A stretch of 64,000 bases of DNA, taken from positions 4,294,501 to 4,358,500 of the forward strand of contig BSDZ01000086.1 of the NCBI GenBank assembly GCA_030268105.1. The letters are read 5' to 3'. Origin of the DNA: Volvox africanus. Lineage: Eukaryota; Chlorophyta; Chlorophyceae; Chlamydomonadales; Volvocaceae. Below the pieces are notes generated by a model. It searched no databases. It was given only the letters and a program-made list of their open reading frames with translations, and had not been told where the DNA came from. How positions within the stretch are numbered: the stretch's first letter is position 1; the number at the start of each line of letters is the position of its first letter. This document shows, one piece after another, positions 50,330 to 60,180 of this stretch. The position numbers were made by a program, and so were the translations under genes.

Positions 50330-52734
50330 GTGGGGACCCTGAGCTGCTCGTGTGCACCCGGTCACGCTGTGCACCACAGCATCAGGAGGCAGATCACGGT
50401 GCTGCCCGCGGTGATGGAGCGGTGATGGAGCCAGAGGCTGTAGGTGTCTTCAACCCAATGGACTGGGATATCCCCAAGTCAAGTGTCGAGATGATGGAGG
50501 AGGATGTCAAGTCCCCGGCGCCTGAGGTCACCTCCCAGTGAGTCTGGGTTTACCACATCTCATGGTTTCAGAGCTATGAGGCGCAGGGGCTGCTCAAAGG
50601 GGCTCACTTCAGGTATACTTGCTTGAGTCTTCTGGGGGATACGAGGTTGGGTTTGAGGTTTGGGGCACCGAGCAAGTAGGTTGGGCGCTGCAAACACACA
50701 TGTACACACACTCTCACACGTACTTACATTTGACCCGGTATCTTGATCCACCCAACACAGGAGGTCCATCATGAGGTTCATCATGAGCTGATGCACCGAC
50801 TGTGTTCCATTTAAAGAGGTCGATGGACGACATTCAGGTCACTGTCAGCTCTTGAGGCTTGTCAACTCTTCATCACATCCAGCAATGCATATCAGTGGTG
50901 TGATGTGGCCGTCAGCTCCACCACTCCCTGCCCCTCCCAGGCAGCAGGTGAAGCGCTCACCAAGGACTCGAGGACAGCCTTGACAACACTCTGGCTCCTG
51001 CCACAGCATGCCATGGCAGGGCAGGGCAGAATCAGGGCCGGATCCTCATACGGAGTCAGAGATGGACCTGATGGACGTGGAAGAGACGGAGGCAGAGGTG
51101 GACGAGGCGGACCTAATAGATGTGGAAGTGGTGGCGCATGTGGAAGTGGCGGCGGATCCGGTGAAGGATGTGAATCCGCCTCAGCCTCAGCCTCCATCTC
51201 TTCCACGTCCATCAGGTCTGCCTCATCCGCCTCTGCCTCCTTCTCTTCCACGTCCATTGGGTCTGTCTCTGACTCCGTCAAAGGCTCCACCCCCGATTCA
51301 GCCCCCTGCCCTGCCATACCGTGGAGGGAGGAGGAGGCCAGAGTGTTGTCGAGGACAGGGTGAGCGCTTCAGCCGCTGCCTGGGAGGGGCAGGGAGTGGT
51401 GGAGTTGACGGCCACATCATACCACTGATATGCATTGCTGGATGTGATGAATAGTTGACAAGCCTCGAAAGCTGACAGTGACCTGAATGTCATCCATCGA
51501 CCTCTTTAAACGGAACAGACCTCTTTAAATGGAACACAGTCGGTGCATCAGCTCATGACAAACCTCATGATGGACCTCCTGTGTAGGGTGGATCAAGATA
51601 CTGGGTCAAATGTAAGTACGTGTGAGAGTGTGTGTACATGTGTGTTTGCAGCGCCCAACCTACTTGCTCGGCGCCCCAAACCTCAAACCCAACCTCGGAT
51701 CCCCCAGAAGACTCAAACAAGCAAGCCCTCTTGAGCAGCCCCTGCGCCTCATAGCTCTGAAACCATGAGATGTGATAAACCCAGACTCACTGGGAGGTGA
51801 CCTCAGGCGCCGGGGACCTGACATCCTCCTCCATCATCTCAACACTTGACTTGGGGATATCCCAGTCCATTGGGTCGAAGACACCTACTGCCTCTGGCTC
51901 CATCACCGCAGGCAGCACCGTGATCTGCCTCCTGTTGCTGTGGTGCACAGTGCGACTGGGTGCACACGGGCAGCTCAGGGTCTCCACAACCTCCTGCATG
52001 CAATGCCAAGGGGGGTGTATGAGCACATTGTGATACGGCAGCAGATACAGCAGATACCGCAGCAGTGCATCACATCACATGTACCAGGTAGACAGACAGA
52101 GGTAAACAGTATGAGCACAGTCCGTAATCTCAACCTATCACAGCAGGATAGATTCATTACGATCTACAAAAGATTCATTAGTATGAGCACAGTCCGTAAT
52201 CCATTTTACGAACAGCTTATCAGGCACTATACAGTGCGCCTACCTAAAACCTCCAAAATCAACCACGAAAATGGAAGTAACGGAAGCGGCCAACAAAGCA
52301 ATGACCTGCCGTCATACTCACCTCCATGGTTGCAGTGCCCATCCTGGGCAACGTGACGCTAATGCACGTTGCTGGCTGGCTCACCACTGTTGATAAGCCG
52401 CATCTCATGCAAGTCCTGGTAACTTGGACTTCCCCTGCCTCGTTCCGTGACATCATGCCCGACGGTGAGGGTGCACCAGCGGCCTGGTGGTGGCAGTGGG
52501 CAGTGGGTGGGTGGGTGGCAGTGTCAACTACAGGCGGCGCAGTAAGCAAAGGCTCAAATGCTTCTATACGGAATTGTGGGTCTGCGTGGAAATGGTGGGC
52601 AAGGAATGTTTTGCCGCCGAAGGCACCATCAAACTTTACAGCCATAACGTATCGGATTTATTTATCATGATCACCACCAAAAACTATCAACAAAAAGACC
52701 TGTAGCCTAGCGAAGCAAATACCTGCGAAACCGC
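50330..52734 (+). repeat. Array unit 14, partial terminal unit (2405 bp)
   Basis: Markers: edge-type C in GTGTCGAG as in units 1 and 2. It has private substitutions at the palindrome centre (CTCCTTCTCTTCC near 51241; CATACCG near 51317) and several in its last 220 bp (52518-52734). It ends before the CTG-rich spacer and runs into unique sequence. Confidence 0.93.
51565..52645 (-). CDS. Best-preserved copy of the unrecognised split gene (terminal unit)
   Basis: A four-exon model on the minus strand keeps phase throughout: 52645-52322 (ATG start, donor GTGAGT), 51993-51802 (acceptor TGCATGCAG, weak donor GTCACC), 51756-51664 (acceptor GGTTTCAG, donor GTAGGT) and 51600-51565 (acceptor TGACCCAG, ending in TGA). 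The predicted product is 214 residues. It starts MAVKFDGAFGGKTFLAHHFH, contains VMEPEAVGVFDPMDWDIP and an acidic stretch, then SYEAQGLLKRACLFESSGG. I recognise no domain. A GTGAGT donor at 51784-51790 would be stronger for exon 2 but breaks phase with exon 3. Unlike interior copies, codon 4 is AAG, not TAG. Unique sequence just upstream holds further exon candidates, so this may be the 3' part of a larger gene. Confidence 0.35.
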
Positions 52735-53150
52735 ATTGTTTCAAAAAGTGTTCCAGAGGTTCTTTTAACAAATCGGACTTGGCGCAGAGACAACTTCGCG
52801 TTCCTGCGGAAAGAAATAAGCTGGTTGAGCCGAGCTGAGCCGGGGGATGTTGGGACATCTCAACTGGAAAGCTTTAACGAGCTCACTTCAAAGTTTTATA
52901 TTTCTGTACTTACCTTTACAGCAATCAGGATATCATTCATGACTGTCGGCACTTTTGTGTTTGGAACGCCGATGCGCAGCTTGGCCAAGTCGGCCCGAGG
53001 AACCCAAACTCCTGCAGCCTGCAAACATCCCCATTCCGTCAAAATGCCTACAGTCATTCTTTGGCTCCAGAAGCCTCATTGAACTTACCCCGTCGCGACG
53101 ACGTGGCGTGCAGGTAGTCGGCGTCTGCCGATTTGAACTTCCCAAGCCTT
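52723..53150 (-). CDS. Candidate exons of an unrecognised gene abutting the array
   Basis: Three minus-strand exon-like blocks have good splice signals: 53150-53099 (acceptor GAGCTTAG, donor GTAAGT), 53018-52914 (acceptor TGTTTGCAG, donor GTAAGT; 35 open codons containing WVPRADLAKLRIGVPNTKVP) and 52803-52723 (acceptor TTTCCGCAG, donor GTATTT). The first two join in phase 0. The third joins cleanly only in frames that do not match the second, so the model is incomplete. The array edge (52734) falls inside the third block, and the same orientation continues into the split gene of the terminal unit. This could be the parental gene from which the array was amplified. No family recognised. Confidence 0.35.
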
Positions 53151-56100
53151 CTAAGCTCGAAGAACGCAAACGGAAAGTGGTAGCTGGTAAGCGGTGTAAG
53201 ATTTTACATATTTTGCAAAGGTTTTGCACTTCTACACAGCAATTGGGACGTGTTTTGATTTTGCACCCCGCTGGCGTCCGTACATCAGGGGAAAACACAC
53301 CAAGCTACTGGTGCTTGGTATTTGCTGTGAAAAACTGGTTTATCAGATTCTAAAAGGTCTCGTTTTTAATGCTGAATGCAATTGTGGAAAGACAGGTAGG
53401 AAGAACGCAAAGAGGGTTAGCTGACATAATGACTGGATGCAATTGCCCAAAGTCAATTTCCTGCGAGAAGCTGACAAATGAACTAGACCGTTTTTTGTTT
53501 GGACACAGCCGCTCATGGACAGAGCCCGAAGAGGGATTCCTCCTCAATTTCGCGCGAAATGTCGACAACTGAACGAACTTGATTCTTGCTTGGCCCCAAC
53601 CCTCGGGCTGGAAATGATTAAGTCATACCACATGGATGTGCTTAAACGATGAAGTGCTCAGGCAGAGCAGATGGGCTGAAAGCACACTTTGAGTAATACG
53701 GCTTGCAGCTGAGTTAATAACAACTTGGGGGCATTGACACAACTACATGAAACTGCCTGAATCAACGAACCAGTATCGCATGGAACCCAATAACCTGACT
53801 GTTCCCTGGTCTCAATCGCCACCCTAGGAATTGCGCCGTCGTTTGCCCAGTCGCTGTCACAACACGAAGAAAAACCAAAAGCAGATATGTAATCGCTATA
53901 TGGAAATGCAAACAGGAAAGCACTCCCGCACCTGGGAAGTGTAGTCCAGGAACAGAGCCAACCGAAAGAACCCCAAGCCGCGCCTTCCCGCCTCAGGGCA
54001 CCTGTTCCATCCCGCACCTGACACCGCATAACGCTTCCGAAAACGCCCAATCTATCTGGTGCTGCCTTCTTCTGCTGCCGTCATCTGTCTGCCCGCTTAC
54101 TCGTTGTCAGGGCAGCGCTCTAGCGCTCGTTGTCAGACCGCCCTCTACCGCTGCAATCCATCCAACGAGAGCAACTCCCTCCCAGGGCTGACCACACCCA
54201 TGGAGCACCACTTTGCCGCCCCCTGCCTCGTGGTACTGGCTAGTCCATTCGGCATACCGCTCCCAACCACGTCCTCTGTATTTCTTCTCTAACGGAAAGT
54301 TGCCAAGATGTTTATACGGGATTCATGACGAGCCATCGGGCACACCGTTGGCAATACCTGATGCCAAAAAAATGCCTGATTGGAGGAAGCAGGGGTGCAA
54401 GGGAGTCGCGCGATGGAGCGGAAGGTTAAGGACAAGTGCACGAGCTAGCGGTAGAAAGATTTTTCACACAGCACGAATGACTCAGAGCGCTGGGACCACG
54501 CGGCATCATCAGAGCAACAGTCTAGACTGGCATGGACGCCTGAAAACGCACACACGCTTCATGGTGTTACACGCCGCTTGGGATGCCAATGCAGTGGCCG
54601 ATGGCCTTTGCCAATAGCTCAAGGAGTAAGGCTCCGCCGTGGCTGGCCGAGGGAAAAGCGTATTCCCCTGCCCGATTGCCCGAAAACAATTTCGATTCAG
54701 CAACACTAGCTACGACATCCATGACCATCACTTACGTTTTACACGCAGGAGAGGTACATGACAGGATTGTTCAGGTTGCGTGAAGGAATCTGCGAGTGAC
54801 ACCAACTAGATGCTTGTTACGAACATGGGGGAGTTGAAGTGACGAAGTCTGACTTATCTTCAGGTAGTCTTCAAGGAGCGCATTTTATTAAGTATTCCCC
54901 CTGCAAGACGTGCGCCAAGGCGCTGCGGGTAACTTTGGTTGCGTGTTCCGATATGGAGATTAGTGCGAATATGAGTGGATGCATTATTCCGCAGGACCAA
55001 ATGGGCCTGAATGAACTCTTATATCTAGGCTTACGTGATGATTGTGAAACTGAAAGGTTAGGTCGTGAATTCTGGTACATTTGTCCGAAGCAGCCACGTC
55101 GAAGCCAGATCGTTGGATCTAGTCAAAGCGCGTACCTATATCCCCATATCGCCATTATCATTGAACTAGCCGTCAGGATGCAGTTACGCATAAGAATAAG
55201 AATCACTGCATCACCTCGATAATATTTCTGCCTACCTGGCGCCTTCAGTTTGCTGCTCAATGCCAATCACTCGTAATCGGAATATAGAAACGCAGAGAAG
55301 AGGTCTACGCGCAGGTTTAGGCTTTGCAATCAAACGTTTTCACGTTGTTGAGTCATTATATGCACAAGCTTTGCTCCTACTGTATCTTGCGTTACGAGCC
55401 AAGAGGCTCAGAGACCGTTAAGTTCTCGAGACCAACAACAAGACAAAAATATCATAAGAATTAAAGGCCAATTTAATATTTACTTATTGGATTGTGCTCG
55501 TCGATTATGCGTGCCATACTTATGAGTTCAGGCGTCTCTCTTCTTCCAGGACAACCTTCCGATGTGTGAGTTGCCATCGGGTATTCCAGCTATATGTTAG
55601 AACACACACGGAATGTAACGCATATGTGCATGACCTCAGCGCGCAGATGGAAGATGTTCCACGGCCAGGCCCGCCCTAGTGCACAGCTTTGCAAGATGAC
55701 TTGATTTCGCCTGTATTTTTCAAATCGTGACTGTCTCTCAGCAGCCGGACACGGTGTCGACTATCATTTTTCCAAATGGAAACGCGGCAATCTGGTCTCA
55801 GCCTTCAGCCAAATACATTCAACGCATTCGCCGCACAGCGACATCCATCCAACCCAACCCCAGCCCCACTTCCACTTGACTCCTTACCAACTTGGTCAAG
55901 ATGGATGATAAGTTGCGTCTCACATCAGCACATCGCCAGAGTTGGTTTTGAGACCCGACCTTTCATCTTCCCCACTCGCCCAACCCCCCACTGGTGGTGG
56001 GGTGCGCGTGCAAGGGCTTTCCTTATGTCTGGGCGTGTCACACTCGGGGGCCCCACTCTTCCCCGGGCCGCGACGATTTGCCCCGTTAAACTGTGCCTTT

Positions 56101-56493
56101 ATTTATTTCACGTGTCAGGTTTTACGCTTCAAGTCCCATATCATCAGCACCTTCGAGCCATTCGTCCAGCCTAGCGCTTGATGAGGGCGCACCCCCACTT
56201 ATCCAGGTAGCAAGGCGCAGAGGCGGCAAAAAGAGAGCATTTCATACGGATCGAAGAGGATGAAACCGCAGGCGGCAATGGAATACGTCTTTGCTCCATG
56301 CATGCATGCCGGGGCCAGACGTCCTGCTCTATGTAGCCGCTAATGGTGTGGAGCGAACAGTCCTACAACCTGCCCGCTTCAAGCCTTAAAGGACACGGCA
56401 CCGGCAATCACTCTCTTGCTTACGCCTGAGTGGCTGAGCTGTTTGACATCGCATTAGCGGCGGGGCTGCAATGTAATACATCATATCATCATA
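53151..56493. other. Unique flank with no recognised gene
   Basis: Short open frames occur on both strands, but none has a recognisable domain or a convincing splice-joined structure. No tRNA, rRNA or repeat was identified. The part next to 56493 is downstream of the RAD54-type stop codon and should contain that gene's 3' untranslated region. Confidence 0.6.
54839..55222 (+). CDS. Unrecognised 127-residue open frame
   Basis: This is the longest simple open frame in the right flank. Its product is mildly Cys-containing (YSPCKTCAKAL, WYICPKQPRR) with a hydrophobic, basic C-terminus. The start (GTG or a downstream ATG) is unclear. There is no homology I recognise, no splice context and no neighbours to suggest a role. 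It may be a chance ORF or one exon. Confidence 0.15.
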   Translation: MTKSDLSSGSLQGAHFIKYSPCKTCAKALRVTLVACSDMEISANMSGCIIPQDQMGLNELLYLGLRDDCETERLGREFWYICPKQPRRSQIVGSSQSAYLYPHIAIIIELAVRMQLRIRIRITASPR

Positions 56494-59400
56494 TCACTCA
56501 ACAAAGCCGATCCCTCCAGAACACCCACCAGTCCTCCAGATAGTCCAGGCATCCTCATCATGTCTGTGCATCACCGTCGCTGCCGCATCGACGCCCTCCG
56601 CCCCTGTTGTTGCTGCACCGCCCACCCAGCATAAGTTCTCTCCATCCACTTCCTTACTGCTGGGCGACTTAGGCGGTCGTGCATCGCCACTGTCATCACC
56701 GAGGACTTCGTGGGATTCGGAGAGTGACCGTGTGCATGGGTGAGCGGGCAGCTGCATCCCTGGGCCCTCCGACACTGGTCCCTTGCTCGCAGCCTTTCCG
56801 GCAGTCGTCTTCGTTTCGTTGAGGCACGTCACCTGCCCGCTCGCCACAGCCACCGCAAGTGGACTGCCGTCCCCAAAGACCTGTGAGACACACTCATTTG
56901 AGAGGCATGCCGCAATGCAATCTTGAGCTTAAGGATGAGAGGTTGCTGCCTGGCCCACACGAGAGCTGCTTTGTGCTCCAACAGCCAGCTGCGTGTGTGC
57001 CGATTCCAGAGAGCGCTGTTTGCTGTCATCCCTACGTAAGCGATCTACCTGCCACAAGCGGAGAACGCAAGACTTCGAGAAAGCTACCTCCCTTCCCACC
57101 TCCTCCGGCTCCATCCATCGCAGCCCCGACACCTTGCCCTGCGGCAACAAGTCACGTGTATCGGACGCGGTGTTTGTGTTGAGGCTGAACAGCTGTCGGA
57201 GCTCCTCGCGAGTGAACTTTCCGCCCTTGCAAGAGCCACCCGCGGTGGCCCCCACCACGGTGGCACTTGCAAGATCAGCTTTCATGAGCTGTCGCTGATA
57301 GACCTGGCGGTCAGAGAGACGTCGTGACAGCGGTAACGACGGCGCAAGTAAGGGCTTTGTGTTCGGCGGCATCATGACGGGCATCGGAAACAAGCGATAT
57401 GACGAATCATTGCGCCTATCGTGCCATGTAAGGAGTGCCGTAATGACCGATGTGAAGTTAATATGTATGTGAAGTTATGTGAAGTTAATAATACGCCCGT
57501 TCTCCTTGACCGAGTCATACTGGCCCTCGCATAAAGTGAGAACTCATATCGTTCATTCATCCCTCGCCAGGCGGAAGGGAGAGGGGCAGAATTTCTGCTT
57601 TTTACGCCGCCTCACCTTCTCCTCAATAGTACCGGTTGTTAATAGGCGGTACACGAAGCAGGCCTTGGTTTGGCCGTCACTGTGCAGGAGGATGAAGGGC
57701 TCGCCGCTCAGTGCACAAGGCCGATAGGTGCTAAAGTTGACATATGCGACAATTATAAAAACCGACCAAAACGGCCATTAGTTTCAATTCAGGTATTTGG
57801 ACCCTTGCATAAACCCTGTGGCCGCAGCCCATGGATCACAGTCCCTCTCCATCTCGACCGGGCCCTTACCGCCAAATACGCGCCATCGCCTGCTGGTCTG
57901 CGGGACGGTTAGTTATTGGGTGTTAGGGGTTGGGTTTTATTCGACAGGGATATGGATAGATGATCCATAAGAAACATCAAAAGCACACCTAAATCCATCG
58001 CGGCTCGCATATGTTCCATCGCTAAAGGATAACCTGGTACAGGTCAATCACTATATCAAGAACAGAATGGTGTTATAATCTCGCAATCCTCTTGTTCTTT
58101 TTACAGAGGTCATTACGTTCGTCGCCGCCCTACATGCGTGTCCTTCCCAGCTGCACCTTCAAAAACACCTCCTCTGAGACCTACAGCCCAGGGCGTGACC
58201 TGCAACTGCGCGGCCCCAACTTATACGATATAGCTTACCCATGGCGGGGTTCCAATCACTGCAGCAAAAGGACAGGACCAGGCAAAGGCGTGGCGGGGAG
58301 GTCAGTGCAGTGGTAATGGATGAGTCCCTAGTGCAGCGGTAAATAACTCAGGATCAGTGACAAATGCCACCAGGGTACAGAGCCTTGGTCAGGCTGCATT
58401 CTCGGTGGACGTCGCTGCAAGTGCCTTGAAGATTTGAATTGCATAATAGTTACACAATATAATTCGACGCTCGCCGGCCAGCGTATCAGTACAAAACCGC
58501 AGTGCACGGACGTGTGCCCACGCGGGCAGATTGAAGCCATAAAACGGATACCCCGAGACGAGTAATGAGCATAGGGTAGTCCCGGGGCTAGGGGACACAT
58601 TACAAGGTCACCAGTCGCGCACAATGGCCGACGCCTCTTGCCTGAACTGTAGCGCGTGCACGTACCTATCATACAGCACCAGGTGGGAGGCTCCCACTAG
58701 ATTAAGCCCAGCGCCGCCAGCCCGTGTGGACAGTAAAAATACCTAGAAAGGCAAATATTGACTGGTAACCTTAAGGGCCTGCATTGCCTTTCGACTGCCG
58801 CGAAAAGCTGGCAATATGCAATGTGTCATCTGCCATATACGATGCGTGCCTCAAACCCGTCGCTGCAATAATGACGACGAAAGCAAACGTCCCTCTAAGA
58901 GCGTCGACAGGTTGGCAGAAACAGAAACCCAAGCAGCTAACCTGACCCATTCCCAGCTTGTTGAAGTTGTCCACAACAGTCTGCCGGCCGTCAACGCTCG
59001 TGGCACCGTCGATGCGCACAGTGGTGAGCCTGTCGGGACAGTCGGGTCGGGCCGTGACACCACAGCTCATGGGCACAAGGACTGGACGGTAACGGAATCC
59101 GTCAAGGAATTGGATAAAGAGAAAAAGTGATGTTGGGACCATGTGCAGCACTAGGCAAAAACTGTGCGCATGTTCTGTTGGTCCGGTGAGGCTCTCTCTT
59201 AGGCACTCTCCTTCTAGTCCATAATTAGAAAGCATGCGCCCACGCGTGCCTAAGCCAAGCAATTCACCCATGGACCCTATGCAACAAAATGTTTGCCGTG
59301 TCTCTCGATCTGGGTCTACAGCTTGCCCGCATCCCGGGCGCTGTACCCTGGGGCACCCTATGACGGACTCTCCAGGCCCTATCATGGTTGGACCAAACAC

Positions 59401-60180
59401 ACGTACACGTCTCATGCAGGCTCTTCGTGAGGCCCTCTAATCAATCCTTACCATTAGCTTCGTTCCGTTCGCGCTTACCCTTGCACCTTGCACACCAGGT
59501 TTCCCACCAGGTCTAGGGCAGCCGTGCTGGTCGACACAACAACGCACCGCTCTCTTCGTGAAGCAATCGCGGACAGCAGGACGAACAGCACCTGCATCTT
59601 TCCTGTGGCGTGCGTAAAAAGACAGAGCCGACACGATATATGGTGCCGTTAAGGACAGCGCAGCGATCATGAATCCAGCGCCGCGGGCTACTTGGGACCT
59701 AACTTAGGAATAATACACATGGAAAGGCGCTCTGTGTGGTCGACATGCAGAGTGTACCAACGCACTCAAACCAGTGGGTTCTCACCCGCCGCCTCGGCCA
59801 ACCCGGTCGCCGAGAACTGTTTGTTGAAGCTTGGTAGGCAGCTAGACGACGGTGCACGGCCCTGTCCGCCAGCGCACCAGCAACCCGAGACACTTATAAA
59901 GAGCAAGTCAGGTGTTTAGCCGCGAACCGAAATGTCGGCACCATATCACCGAATCATCTTAGTACAGTAATACCGTTTTCAATTCAGTGGGAAAAGACAT
60001 GCGCATGCGAATCCAGGGGCGCGGGAAAGGAGGGAGCACGTACAGGACAGGTGAACCTGCCTTTCACTTTTGCCATCTGTGCTTTACGGAATAAGCACCC
60101 ACCGAATCAGCCGCATCCTCGCCTCCGGCCTTCGCCACATCACCGGTGGGGTCGAGCAAAAGATCGGGATGGTTGGCCAC
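56494..60180 (-). other. RAD54: RAD54 exons 10-19: second ATPase lobe and C-terminus
   Basis: Exon 10 has [11 protein letters not shown] where most family members have LCNHP, so the Cys is replaced by Ala. Exons 11-12 give [19 protein letters not shown] followed by [13 protein letters not shown] (motif IV). Exon 13 has [19 protein letters not shown]. Exon 14 has [19 protein letters not shown] (motif V). Exon 15 (20 nt) gives DWNPAM and exon 16 (28 nt) gives [10 protein letters not shown] (motif VI). Exon 17 ends [12 protein letters not shown]. Exon 18 has [13 protein letters not shown] and [16 protein letters not shown], the RAD54 C-terminal signature. The usual Cys-rich stretch after SDTRD is not evident. 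Exon 19 is low in complexity and ends in TGA at 56494-56496; it is the least certain block. Confidence 0.88.

Larger units (their letters stand above)
3337..52734. repeat. Tandem array of about 3.59-kb palindromic units (13 full plus 1 partial)
   Basis: A unit beginning GTGGGGACCCTGAG recurs at 3337, 7240, 10828, 14416, 18010, 21598, 25185, 28773, 32367, 35961, 39549, 43142, 46736 and 50330. Unit lengths are 3587-3594 bp, apart from the first (3903 bp, with an insertion) and the last (partial, about 2405 bp). Copies are almost identical and differ at a handful of markers. Each unit has two inverted arms of about 1.44 kb around a 16-bp loop plus a 0.69-kb spacer. The left edge coincides with an LTR terminus; the right edge falls at 52734 inside the spacer phase, where sequence passes into unique DNA. 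No conserved full-length gene is evident in the units. Confidence 0.97.

Noticed and set aside
3337..52734. The many small open frames repeated in each unit as genuine genes
   Set aside because: They overlap on both strands, shift between arms, contain arm-specific frameshifts and have no recognisable domains. Identity between units reflects homogenisation, not selection.
3337..52734. Array as a CRISPR or short satellite
   Set aside because: The units are 3.6 kb, near-identical and lack short repeats with unique spacers.
55776..56174. 132-residue plus-strand frame as a gene
   Set aside because: It is Pro/Arg-rich, lacks a domain or splice context, and lies just downstream of the RAD54 stop on the other strand; it is probably chance.
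58389..58598. Minus-strand segment [16 protein letters not shown] as helicase motif IV
   Set aside because: It lies downstream of motif V in gene order. The phase-consistent motif IV exon is 59479-59602, so the resemblance is chance within an intron.
58771..59415. A separate 214-residue minus-strand gene
   Set aside because: The only meaningful part is the RAD54 exon [19 protein letters not shown]; the rest reads through introns.
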